Below, in pieces: positions 49,758 through 58,237 of a DNA stretch of 64,000 nt. The notes beneath the pieces are model-generated. The model did not search any database. It was not told where the DNA came from and saw only the letters and a program-made list of their open reading frames with translations. Source of the stretch: Paraburkholderia phosphatilytica (GTDB taxonomy: Bacteria > Pseudomonadota > Gammaproteobacteria > Burkholderiales > Burkholderiaceae). Where the stretch lies: positions 1 to 64,000 of the forward strand of contig NZ_QQOA01000030.1 in the NCBI RefSeq assembly GCF_003443895.1, read 5' to 3'. The first letter of the stretch is position 1. Each line of letters opens with the position of its first letter. A program made the position numbers and the translations under genes.

Positions 49758-51065
49758 TCAGGCGGCGGCCGCGCCGCCGCCGTCCGCGACGACTCCAAAC
49801 GGCACTGCATGCGCGGGATCGCCATCGTCGCCCATCTCCCGCACCACCTGCCGCAGGAACTGCATCAGCCGTTGCGCGGCCGGCGCCGGCTGCGCGTCGG
49901 CGCGCAGCATCAGGCCGATTTGCCGCTCCGTGTGCGGCAGGCGCACGGGCAGCGTGACGAGCTCGCCGGTATCGAGCTCGTGCTTGAGCTGATGCGCGGA
50001 CATCGCGGCCACCATGTCGGAGCGCGTCAGCACGCCGCGAATCAGCGTCGAATCGCCGGACTCGATGTTCGGCACCGGCGTATCGAGCCCCTTCGTCGCG
50101 AACAGGCGCTCCAGCATGCGCCGCGCCGGCGACTGCGAGCGCGGCATGATCCACTGCTGCTGCGCGACCTGCGCGAGCTTCAGGTTCTTGTGGTCGGCGA
50201 GCGGATGACCGCGCCGCGCGAGCACGACCATGTCCTCGGTCCACAGCGGTTCGCCGACGAGGCCGCTCTCCGCCGACCATTGCCGCAACGCGCCGAGAAT
50301 GAAGTCGACTTCGCCCGAACGCAGCCTCGCGAGCAGTAGCTCGTACGCGCTTTCGTCAGTGACGATGCGAATGCCCGGATACGCGTGGCTCAGTCGCGCG
50401 AGCGCTTCGGGCAGCACCGACGAACGGCACAGCGGCAACGCGCCGACGTGCACCGTGCCGCGCACGCTGCCGTGCAGCGCCGCGAGATCTTCCGGAATGC
50501 GGCGCAGCTCGTTGAGCGCGCGCTGCACGTGCAATGCGCAGACTTCGCCTTCGGCCGTCAGCAGCAACCCGCGTCCGCTGCGATAGAAGAGCGGCACGCC
50601 CGCGCCGGTTTCGAGCACCTTGATCGCGGAGCTGATGGCCGGCTGGCTCACGCCGAATGCGCGCGCGGTGGTCGGCATATGGCGGTCGCGCGACAGCTGC
50701 ACGAAGATCTCGAGGCGGCGCGTGTTCAGCAGGCACGAAGCCGGCGCGTTCGCCGCGGCCGCGCCGCCCGGCGTCGTGCGCGGAATCAGCACGCGCGTGA
50801 GCGTCTGCAGTTCGTCGAACACGCGCGTCGCGCGCGCGGCCACGCATTCGCCGCTCGCGGTGGGCAGCATGCCCGAGCTCATGCGCTCGAAGAGCGGCAT
50901 GCCGAGCACGTCCTCGAGTTCGTGCAGCGCGCGCGTGATCGCGGACTGCGCGCGAAACAGCGACTTCGCCGCGCGCGCGGCGCTGCCCGCCGACACGACC
51001 TGAAGAAACACCTTCAGATGCGTGAGGCTCAACAGCTCGCTGGAAAAGACGTCGAGTTCTTCCAT
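49758..51065 (-). CDS. LysR-type regulator with two DNA-binding domains
   Basis: 435 residues against about 300 for a normal LysR protein. HTH 1 (about 15-72: LKVFLQVVSAGSAARAAKSL with SQ-like QSAITRALHELE) and HTH 2 (about 116-173: LEIFVQLSRDRHMPTTARAF, then SQPAISSAIKVLE) are both full winged helices. One LysR substrate-binding domain follows (about 203-410). No frameshift separates them. It probably controls the aromatic genes on either side. It is divergent from the GntR gene at 51195. Confidence 0.88.
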   Translation of the reverse strand: MEELDVFSSELLSLTHLKVFLQVVSAGSAARAAKSLFRAQSAITRALHELEDVLGMPLFERMSSGMLPTASGECVAARATRVFDELQTLTRVLIPRTTPGGAAAANAPASCLLNTRRLEIFVQLSRDRHMPTTARAFGVSQPAISSAIKVLETGAGVPLFYRSGRGLLLTAEGEVCALHVQRALNELRRIPEDLAALHGSVRGTVHVGALPLCRSSVLPEALARLSHAYPGIRIVTDESAYELLLARLRSGEVDFILGALRQWSAESGLVGEPLWTEDMVVLARRGHPLADHKNLKLAQVAQQQWIMPRSQSPARRMLERLFATKGLDTPVPNIESGDSTLIRGVLTRSDMVAAMSAHQLKHELDTGELVTLPVRLPHTERQIGLMLRADAQPAPAAQRLMQFLRQVVREMGDDGDPAHAVPFGVVADGGGAAAA

Positions 51066-51194
51066 TCTTCAAACGCTACGGTGGCGCGCGCTGGCCCGCG
51101 TGAACGGGCGCAACGCGACGCGGTGGATATACTGATGTGCGACGCTCCGGCCATCGCGGCCGAAGCGCGAACCAACACATTCGACAGGAACGGC

Positions 51195-51896
51195 ATGAGC
51201 GTGACGACGCAACAGGCGATAGTGCAGACCCTCCGGGAGCGGGTGCTGAGCGGCGAACTCGCGCCGGGCGAGCGCCTCGTCGAACTGCAGCTCGCGGAAA
51301 AGCTCGGCGTGTCGCGCACGCCGCTGCGCCTCGCGCTGAGCGTGCTCGCCACCGAGGGCCTCGTCGAACGTTCGGCCGGGCGCGGCTTCGCGGTGCGCCG
51401 CTTCACCGTCACCGACGTGCTCGATGCGATCGACGTGCGCGGCGTGCTCGAAGGCCTCGCCGCGAAATCGATTGCCGAACACGGCCTGACCGATCAGCTC
51501 GCGCAGTCGCTCGACGCTCTGCTCGCCGAAGGCGACCGCCTGTTCGCGCAGGCCGCGCTCTCCGACGAAGACGCGGCGCATTACGCGGAACTCAACGGCC
51601 GCTTCCACGCGCTGATCGTCGACGCCGCGGGCAACCAGGCGCTGCGCACCGCGCTGCAGCTCAACGACCGGATCCCGTTCGTGTCGCCCGCCACCGTGGT
51701 GTTCGACCGCGACGCGAAGGAGCGCCAGCGGCAGATGCTCGCGTTCGCGCATCGGCAGCATCATTCGATCGTCTCCGCGCTCAAGTCCGGCGAAGGCGCG
51801 CGAGCGGAAGCGCTGATGAAAGAGCACACGAACATCTCCAAAGAAAGCCTGAACCTCTCGGGAAAGAAACTGCATCCGCTGATGTTCGTCGCCTGA
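51195..51896 (+). CDS. GntR-family regulator, FCD subfamily
   Basis: 233 residues. The start at 51195 (MSVTTQQAIVQTLRERV) has AGGA upstream; longer in-frame readings overlap the divergent LysR gene. Winged helix ERLVELQLAEKLGVSRTPLRLAL and FCD domain with HALIVDAAGNQAL. Located between the two halves of the aromatic island, it may respond to a ring-cleavage intermediate. Confidence 0.9.
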   Translation: MSVTTQQAIVQTLRERVLSGELAPGERLVELQLAEKLGVSRTPLRLALSVLATEGLVERSAGRGFAVRRFTVTDVLDAIDVRGVLEGLAAKSIAEHGLTDQLAQSLDALLAEGDRLFAQAALSDEDAAHYAELNGRFHALIVDAAGNQALRTALQLNDRIPFVSPATVVFDRDAKERQRQMLAFAHRQHHSIVSALKSGEGARAEALMKEHTNISKESLNLSGKKLHPLMFVA

Positions 51897-52471
51897 ACGG
51901 CACGCGACGGTTTCGACGAAGCACCCGCTCCCCACCTTCTGCCCTGCCTTTCGACCGGCCTCGGCGCATTGCCAAGTAGCCGGTCGAGCCTTCATTTTTA
52001 TTTATCGGTAGCGCGCCGGCAAGACGTCCGCCTTTCCCGGTCTTGCGCGCCCCAATTTCTCTGACTGTTATCGCCCGCACCTCACTCGGGATACAAAAGC
52101 CGTTGTTTTCCAAGCATTTGCAGGTAGTCCACGCCGCATCGTGAACGCTGATCCGATGCCGCCCAATCCATGTAAACCCTTGAATATTCAACAGACGTAG
52201 TGGACATTAGCGCCGGATCCGTCGCATTTCAACCACTTTCTGAAAATCCCGCGTCGGACTATATTGGATCCCATGCACCGGAACCGGGCAGTCGCCGCAG
52301 ACTGCTTCCGCGTCGCGCCGCAGCGCCCGAACGAGGGTCGTCAGGGCTTATTGCGGCGCGCAAGGCCGCAGCGCGGCCGCACATGGACAAGACGAAGGGA
52401 GACAATGCGACGCAAGGCCCGACGTCGCGGCGCCCGGTTATCACATTGAAGCGCACCAAGGACAGTTGCAC
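51897..52471. other. 575-bp intergenic region upstream of the dioxygenase genes
   Basis: No convincing ORF. It contains an ATTTATCG half-site near 51999, a perfect 12-bp palindrome at 52180-52191 and a possible sigma70-type promoter: a weak -35-like TTCTGA followed 16 bp later by TATATT near 52260. It is the likely promoter region of the ligB-ligA operon. Confidence 0.5.
52180..52191. promoter_or_regulatory. 12-bp perfect palindrome upstream of ligB
   Basis: TTGAATATTCAA, 281 bp before the ligB start, in a locally AT-rich stretch. Could be a site for the LysR or GntR regulator; not assigned. Confidence 0.35.
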
Positions 52472-53326
52472 ATGGCCAGAATCATCGGCGGAATCGGAAC
52501 CTCACACGTACCTACCATCGGCCTCGCGTACGACCGCGGCCGGCAGAACGATCCGGCATGGATGCCGCTCTTCGAAGGCTACAAACCCGTGGCCGAGTGG
52601 CTCGCGCGCAAGCAGCCGGACGTGCTGCTGATGTTCTACAACGATCACGCGAACAGCTTTTTCTTCGACTGCTATCCGACCTTCGCGCTCGGCGTGAGCC
52701 CGACGCACGAATTCGCCGACGAAGGCGCGGGCCCGCGTCCGCTGCCGAACATCGCCGGCCATCCGCAGCTCGCCGCGCACATGGCCGACTGCCTCGTCAA
52801 CGACGAGTTCGACCTGACGATCTTCCAGGAGCGTCCGCTCGATCACGGCGTCAATTCGCCGCTCACGCTGCTGTGGCCGCATGAAGGCGGCTGGCCGGGC
52901 GCGCTGGTGCCGTTCGAGATCAACGTGCTGCAATATCCGCTGCCCACCGCCGCGCGCTGCTACAAGCTCGGCCAGTCGCTGCGCCGCGCGATCGAGAGCT
53001 ATCCGGAAGACCTGAACGTGGTGGTGGTCGGCACCGGCGGCCTGTCGCACCAGGTGCACGGCGAACGCTCCGGTTTCAACGACGAAGCGTGGGACATGGA
53101 GTTCCTCGACCTGATCGTGAACGACCCGGCGAAGCTCGCCGCGATGAAGCACGGCGACTACATCCGCCGCGGCGGCGCGGAAGGCGTCGAAGTGATCATG
53201 TGGCTCGCGATGCGCGGCGCGCTCGGCGACCGCGTGACCGAAGTCCACCGCAACTACTACCTCGCGACTAGCACCGCGATGGCCGTCACGGTGTACGAAA
53301 ACGCCGGCGAGGAGAACGCACGATGA
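52472..53326 (+). CDS. ligB: Protocatechuate 4,5-dioxygenase (or gallate dioxygenase) beta subunit
   Basis: 284 residues, LigB-type extradiol dioxygenase. Starting at ATG 52472 places the iron ligand at His12 (GIGTSHVPTIG), as in Sphingobium LigB; a second ligand is His59 (YNDHANSFF), the catalytic base is in GTGGLSHQVHGERSGF and the glutamate ligand in EGVEVIMWLAM. AAGGA lies before the ATG. Followed by ligA in an ATGA overlap. Ring substrate (protocatechuate, gallate or a methylgallate) cannot be decided from sequence. Confidence 0.9.
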   Translation: MARIIGGIGTSHVPTIGLAYDRGRQNDPAWMPLFEGYKPVAEWLARKQPDVLLMFYNDHANSFFFDCYPTFALGVSPTHEFADEGAGPRPLPNIAGHPQLAAHMADCLVNDEFDLTIFQERPLDHGVNSPLTLLWPHEGGWPGALVPFEINVLQYPLPTAARCYKLGQSLRRAIESYPEDLNVVVVGTGGLSHQVHGERSGFNDEAWDMEFLDLIVNDPAKLAAMKHGDYIRRGGAEGVEVIMWLAMRGALGDRVTEVHRNYYLATSTAMAVTVYENAGEENAR

Positions 53327-53682
53327 ATCCGCAACTCGAAGGCATCGGCGACCTGCGCGGCACCTACCCATTCGACGTGCTGCAGAGCGTGCACACGCTG
53401 CGCCTGAACCGCTTCTTCTGGCGCATGCGCGAAAAGGACTGGCGCGACCGCTGGCTCGCGAACCGCGCCGATACGTACGACGAAGCCGGCCTCAACGCGG
53501 AAGAACGCAAGCTGGTCGACGATCAGGACTGGATCGGCCTGATCCGCTATGGCGTGTGCTTCTTCGTGCTCGAGAAGTTCGCGCGCGTGGTGGGCGTGTC
53601 GAACCTCGGCATGTACGCGTCGATGCGCGGCGAAACGCTCGAAGCGTTCCTGAAGACACGACGCGTGCCGTCCGCCGCCTGA
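53323..53682 (+). CDS. ligA: Protocatechuate 4,5-dioxygenase alpha subunit
   Basis: 119 residues, the LigA helical subunit that caps the active site. FDVLQSVHTLRLNRFFWRMRE and LNAEERKLVDDQDWIGLIRYG are family features. GGAGA within the end of ligB provides the ribosome site. A separate alpha subunit argues for a LigAB-type enzyme rather than the single-chain GalA gallate dioxygenase. Confidence 0.9.
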   Translation: MNPQLEGIGDLRGTYPFDVLQSVHTLRLNRFFWRMREKDWRDRWLANRADTYDEAGLNAEERKLVDDQDWIGLIRYGVCFFVLEKFARVVGVSNLGMYASMRGETLEAFLKTRRVPSAA

Positions 53683-53859
53683 CCCGTCGCACCTCGCGCT
53701 GCGCAATGAACGATCGCGCTGCGCGCGCGGCCCGCCGTTCCCGGCGCGGCCGCAGCTGCGTCTGACCGTTTCCCGAAGTCGATCCGACAAGAACTTACCA
53801 GTAGAAAGATCGCGTAACAAATAATCTGGATAACTAATCAACACAAGGAGATCTACACA

Positions 53860-54957
53860 ATGAAGAAGACCCGGATCACGCTCGCGGTACTCGCCGGCAC
53901 CTGCACGATGCCGCTGCTCGCACATGCACAGAGCAGCGTCACGCTGTTCGGCCTCGTCGATAGCGGCGTCACGTACGTGAGCAACCAGTCGGGCAGCCAC
54001 AACGTGAAGATGGACGACGGTGTGAACGGCCCGAACCTGTGGGGCATGCGCGGCGCGGAAGACCTGGGCGGCGGCACGAAGGCGATCTTCGAACTCGTCG
54101 ACCAGTTCCAGCTGGACAACGGCGCGTTCATGACGAATTCGAGCCTGTTCAGCCGCACGTCCTACGTCGGGCTGACCAACGATCGCACCGGCAAGCTGAC
54201 GATGGGTAATCAGTACGACTTCATGACGGACTCGCTGTACTTCGGCAACGACGATCCGGCCGAACTGTCGGGCCACTTCTACGACTTCCGCGCCGGCCCG
54301 TTTACGAAGCTCGACCTGCCGAACAACCCGACAGGCGCGTTCGACTGGGACCGCATGGCAGGCGAACGCGTGGCGAACTCGGTGAAGTACACGTCACCGG
54401 TGTACGCGGGCTTCAGCGCCGGCGCGATGTACGGTTTCGGCGGCGTGGCGGGTTCGGTGGGCGCGGGCAACTCGACGAGCTTCGGCCTCAACTACGCGGC
54501 CGGCTCGTTCGGCGCGAACGCGGCGTACACGAACATCAAGACCTACACGAGCGGCTCGCCGCAGGTCAGCGTGCGCAACTGGGGTGTGGGCGCGCACTAC
54601 CGCTTCGGCGCGCTCGTTACCAATGCGCTCTTCACGACCGTGCACAACTCGGCGAATGGCGGCGGCGTGTACGAAGGCTCGGTCGGCGCGCACTACAACT
54701 TCACGCCGGCACTCAGCGTGGGCGCGTCGTACATGTACATGAAGGGCAACGCGGTGGTCGACAACAATCACGCGCACCAGCTTGCAGGCATCGTCGACTA
54801 CGCGTTGTCGAAGCGCACCAGCGTCTATGCGCTCGCCGTGTATCAGCGCGCGAACGCCGGCGCAAATGCGCAGATCAACGGCATGAACGGCACCGACGAC
54901 GCGTCGAGCAGCCCGACCCAGGCCGTCGCGCGGATCGGCATTCACACGCGCTTCTGA
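53860..54957 (+). CDS. Gram-negative porin (porin_4/OmpC-like)
   Basis: 365 residues. Signal peptide cut after HAHA, then QSSVTLFGLVDSGVTYVSN, GPNLWGMRGAEDLGGGTKAIFEL and a C-terminal IGIHTRF ending in phenylalanine as required for outer-membrane assembly. This is the trimeric general porin type abundant in Burkholderiaceae. AAGGAGA precedes the ATG. Position after ligBA suggests a role in taking up the aromatic substrate, not proven. Confidence 0.93.
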   Translation: MKKTRITLAVLAGTCTMPLLAHAQSSVTLFGLVDSGVTYVSNQSGSHNVKMDDGVNGPNLWGMRGAEDLGGGTKAIFELVDQFQLDNGAFMTNSSLFSRTSYVGLTNDRTGKLTMGNQYDFMTDSLYFGNDDPAELSGHFYDFRAGPFTKLDLPNNPTGAFDWDRMAGERVANSVKYTSPVYAGFSAGAMYGFGGVAGSVGAGNSTSFGLNYAAGSFGANAAYTNIKTYTSGSPQVSVRNWGVGAHYRFGALVTNALFTTVHNSANGGGVYEGSVGAHYNFTPALSVGASYMYMKGNAVVDNNHAHQLAGIVDYALSKRTSVYALAVYQRANAGANAQINGMNGTDDASSSPTQAVARIGIHTRF

Positions 54958-55235
54958 TCGTCGCGCAACGCTGCAAGCAGTTCGTTGGTTTTCGCGAGCA
55001 GCGTGGCGTGATAGTCGGCGGGCAGCGCGATGTCGTCCATCACGGCCATCACGTCCTCGATGCGCTGCTGGAAGCGCATCGAAAGATCGACGGTCTGCGC
55101 GGCCGTCAGCATCGGCAGCACCGCCTCGACGAAGGTCTGATACGCGACCGCCTTCGCCGCGAGCGTCGACAGGCTCGCCGTATTTTTGCGCGCCTGTTCG
55201 ACGAGCGCCTCGATCGGCAGCGGGCTCCTGTTCAC
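54942..55235 (-). CDS. Small helical hypothetical protein
   Basis: 97 residues from GTG 55235, chosen because GGAGAGG lies nine bases upstream; a longer frame starts at ATG 55265. Composition is helical (LSTLAAKAVAYQTFVEAVLP, RFQQRIEDVMAVMDDI) with no signal peptide. Its 3' end overlaps the porin gene by 16 bp on the opposite strand. No recognised domain. Confidence 0.6.
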   Translation of the reverse strand: MNRSPLPIEALVEQARKNTASLSTLAAKAVAYQTFVEAVLPMLTAAQTVDLSMRFQQRIEDVMAVMDDIALPADYHATLLAKTNELLAALRDDQKRV

Positions 55236-55664
55236 CGGAGCCTCTCCGCTGCACGGCGGACGCACGCGCGTCCGTCAGTCGTCTTGCACATCATTTCCCC
55301 GCTCCCGTTTCTGATGCGTCATTCAACGCCGCGCGGTTGCGCCCGCGCGTTTTCCTTCCCGAACTAACGGCAGTTGCGGATTGCGGCTGGATAGGCACGA
55401 CGCGCGGATTGCGTTCGGAATGCGCTGTTGTTCGAGTCAGGGAATCCTGAATGCGACGGCGCGCCGCTTTCAAACGATCCGCGCCTGGCTCGTTCCTTCC
55501 GGTGACAGGACCTTGCCCCGCTTGATGCACGCTTGATGCACGATAGATAGATGCGGCTGCAATGAACGAAAGCGGACCCTTTCACCGCACGTTCGCACCT
55601 GGCAACAGTCCAACGAGACGCTTTCGCGTTCACCCGAATCCTTTCAACCGATCATGGGGACGAC
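55236..55664. other. 429-bp intergenic region
   Basis: No convincing gene on either strand; candidate ORFs here are arginine/serine-rich and lack ribosome sites. It contains an 11-bp tandem duplication at 55520-55541 and GATAGATA runs nearby. Confidence 0.5.
55520..55541. repeat. 11-bp tandem duplication
   Basis: GCTTGATGCAC repeated twice without a gap, about 120 bp before the next gene. No function inferred. Confidence 0.6.
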
Positions 55665-56342
55665 ATGGACATGAACCGCAACCGCATGTCTTCAACGCTG
55701 CGCAAGGTATCGCGCGCAACGGTATGCGCGTTGACCAGCGCATTCGCCGCATCGGCGGCATTCGCAGCGACCACGCAAGCCGATCTGCTGCCGCAGAACG
55801 CGCCGCATTACAGGACCGGCGACAACTGGACCTATCAGTTTTCCGACGCGCTGTCGCCGAACACGAAAACCGTCACGCAGACGGTGACGAGCGTGCGCGC
55901 GGACGGCAGCGCGGTCCTGCAGTTCGGCCCCGGCGGCGGACATGCCGTGTTGACGTCGGATGCGAACGTCGTCCCCAACGCGTCCGATCAACACGCATGC
56001 GGCAACGGACTGCGTTTCCCGTTGCGCACGGGCGCGCGCTACGAGGCCGACTGCCAGGCGCACGATCCGGGCGGCCAGCTGATCTCGCGCCGCGCCGAGT
56101 GCGAAGTGGAAGGCGTGGAAACGATCACGACGAAGGCCGGCTCGTTCGCCGCAATCAAGGTCAAGATGACCGGCACATGGACTCCGCAATATGGCGTGGG
56201 CGGCGGCCCGATGCGGGAAACGCTGTGGTACGCGCCGAGCGCGAAGCGCATCGTGCGCGGCGAGTTCCAGGGGCAGCTCGCCGGCAAGGGCGCGCCCGCA
56301 ACCACCGAAATGGAACTGGTGCGCTACGCGGTGAAACCGTAG
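55665..56342 (+). CDS. Exported hypothetical protein
   Basis: 225 residues. A long signal sequence (to about residue 35, ASAAFAATT) is followed by a beta-rich domain with paired cysteines (DQHACGNGLRF, YEADCQAHDP, RRAECEVEG). GDNWTYQFSDALSP and the final MELVRYAVKP resemble uncharacterised periplasmic proteins of Burkholderiaceae. GGGGAC precedes the ATG. Function unknown. Confidence 0.75.
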   Translation: MDMNRNRMSSTLRKVSRATVCALTSAFAASAAFAATTQADLLPQNAPHYRTGDNWTYQFSDALSPNTKTVTQTVTSVRADGSAVLQFGPGGGHAVLTSDANVVPNASDQHACGNGLRFPLRTGARYEADCQAHDPGGQLISRRAECEVEGVETITTKAGSFAAIKVKMTGTWTPQYGVGGGPMRETLWYAPSAKRIVRGEFQGQLAGKGAPATTEMELVRYAVKP

Positions 56343-56423
56343 CGGGCCGGCGCACAATCCGGTTGACCCGGCCCCCGGGGCCGCCTTCATGATGGCCACA
56401 ACGCACAACCGACGAGGTCCCGC

Positions 56424-57467
56424 ATGGATGTCCGCCCCCCCGGTCTCAACGCGTCCCGTGCCGCCGGCCGGCTTGGCGTATCGACCAAGGCGTTGAGGCT
56501 GTACGAGCAGCACGGCCTCGTCACGCCCAGCCGCACGTCGTCGGGCTACCGGATCTACTCGCCCGAGCAGATGCGCCGCGCCGAGCGCATCGTCACGCTG
56601 CGCGCGCTCGGCTTGAGCCTCGCGCAGGTCGCGGGCGTGCTGGACGGCGACTCGCGCAGTCTCGCCGATGCGCTCGCGGCGCACGAGGCCACGCTCGAAG
56701 ACGAGCTCCGGCAGCAGGCTCGACGGATCGACAAGGTGCGCGCACTGCGGGCTGAACTGGCCAGCGGCCGCATGCCGGACGAGGTGGCGTTAACGGACGC
56801 GCTCGCCCGCACAGCGCTGCCCGCAGTGAGCTTCGCGTTGCCGTGGCCATGGGGCGGCGAGCCGTTCGAACTCGCCGACATCCGGCCGCTCAACTACCTC
56901 ATCGGTCCGCTAGGCAGCGGCAAGACGAGACTCGCGAGGCGCATCGCCGAGGCGATACCCGGCGCGGTGTTTCTGGGACTCGACCGGTTGCAGAACCATG
57001 ACGCGGCGGCGGTGATGCCCGCGCTGCATCCAAAAGTCGAGCGCGCGCTCGCATGGCTCATCGGCGAAGGCGCGACGCATTCGGATGCGCTCGTCACGCT
57101 GCTGGCAGGACTCGAAACGGAGGGCGCGACGGCGATCGTCGTGGACATGGTCGAACAGGGACTCGACCATCCGACCCAGGAAGCGCTCGGTTCGTATCTC
57201 CGGCAACGCGCCGCAACCAGTGCCCCGCCGCTCTTCCTGATGACGCGCTCGTCCGCGTTGCTCGACCTGACGCTCGTCGGCGCGTACGAAGCGATCGTCC
57301 TGTGCCCGGCGAACCACAGTCCGCCGGTGCGCGTCGCGCCGTATCCGGGTGCGCCGGGGTATGAAGCCGTGCTCACGTGCCTCGCGTCGCCCGAAGTGCG
57401 CGCGCGCACGGCTGGCATGATCGCGTGGCGGCCTGAATCACCCGCGGATGCGCTTCAACGCTCATAG
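56424..57467 (+). CDS. MerR-type HTH fused to a P-loop NTPase-like domain
   Basis: 347 residues. The N-terminal MerR winged helix (about 8-75: AAGRLGVSTKALRLYEQHGL, then SGYRIYSPEQMRRAERI) and coiled coil (80-115) are followed by an ATP-binding domain with Walker A GPLGSGKT (161-168), TAIVVDMVEQGLDHP as a Walker-B-like segment and PPLFLMTRSSALLDL. This resembles ABC-type or YifB-like nucleotide-binding folds that detect a ligand through ATP. Ends six bases inside the convergent HAD gene. Confidence 0.82.
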   Translation: MDVRPPGLNASRAAGRLGVSTKALRLYEQHGLVTPSRTSSGYRIYSPEQMRRAERIVTLRALGLSLAQVAGVLDGDSRSLADALAAHEATLEDELRQQARRIDKVRALRAELASGRMPDEVALTDALARTALPAVSFALPWPWGGEPFELADIRPLNYLIGPLGSGKTRLARRIAEAIPGAVFLGLDRLQNHDAAAVMPALHPKVERALAWLIGEGATHSDALVTLLAGLETEGATAIVVDMVEQGLDHPTQEALGSYLRQRAATSAPPLFLMTRSSALLDLTLVGAYEAIVLCPANHSPPVRVAPYPGAPGYEAVLTCLASPEVRARTAGMIAWRPESPADALQRS

Positions 57468-58076
57468 CAACTCCCAACGCACCAGTTCCTGCTCCAGCGC
57501 ATCCGCATCGACGAAACGATAGCCGTGCAGCCCGGCGTCCACCGCGCCGGTCACGTTCGCTTCGGTGTCGTCGATGAAGAGCGTTGCATCGGGCGCGGCG
57601 CCGAGCTGCGCGACGCAGCCGAGATACGCACGCGCAGCAGGCTTCGCCGCACCGAACGCCGCCGACGGATACACGTGCTCGCCGAACACCCGCGCGACGG
57701 GCGGATACAGGTAGCCGACGTGATCCGTGACGAGCCGGCAATTGTTGGTCAGCACGGCGATGCGATGGCGCGCCGCGAGCCGCTCGGCCAGCGCGACGGC
57801 GGGCGCATTCGGCGTGATCGACGCACGCCGCGAATCAAGCCATTCGTCGCGGCTCACGCGGCGGCCCAGCAGGTCGCCGAGCGCATCGAGATACTCGTCC
57901 GCACTGATTTCGCCCGCATCGGCACGCGCTTCCAGGCCGGAACCCCAGATCGCGTGCCGCACCGTCTCGGGCGCGACGCCGGTGAGCGCCGACAGCCGAC
58001 CGGTCCGCGCGCCGCGGTCGTAATGGGACAGCACGCCTTCCATGTCGAACAGCACCAGCGCGATCGGTGAAGTCAT
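57462..58076 (-). CDS. HAD-superfamily hydrolase
   Basis: 204 residues, subfamily IA type 3. Motif I LFDMEGVLSH (Asp nucleophile; Glu in the place of the usual second Asp), motif II VLTNNC, Lys in FGAAKPAARAYL and motif III FIDDTEANVTGA. The start at 58076 (MTSPIALV) fits the fold. The Glu in motif I is also found in some YihX-like members, so activity is uncertain. Substrate unknown. Confidence 0.87.
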   Translation of the reverse strand: MTSPIALVLFDMEGVLSHYDRGARTGRLSALTGVAPETVRHAIWGSGLEARADAGEISADEYLDALGDLLGRRVSRDEWLDSRRASITPNAPAVALAERLAARHRIAVLTNNCRLVTDHVGYLYPPVARVFGEHVYPSAAFGAAKPAARAYLGCVAQLGAAPDATLFIDDTEANVTGAVDAGLHGYRFVDADALEQELVRWELL

Positions 58077-58237
58077 GGCGTCGCTCCTGCGTCGCACGCG
58101 TCACGACGAGCATGCCATCCGGGAATTTTGGTGTCACGCGTGAACGGACGTGCATGCCACGCAAAGGCGCGATAGCCACGCACCGCGCAGCAAGCCGCGC
58201 GACGCCACCGCGCACCGACACAAGCCGCGCCGGTCGA

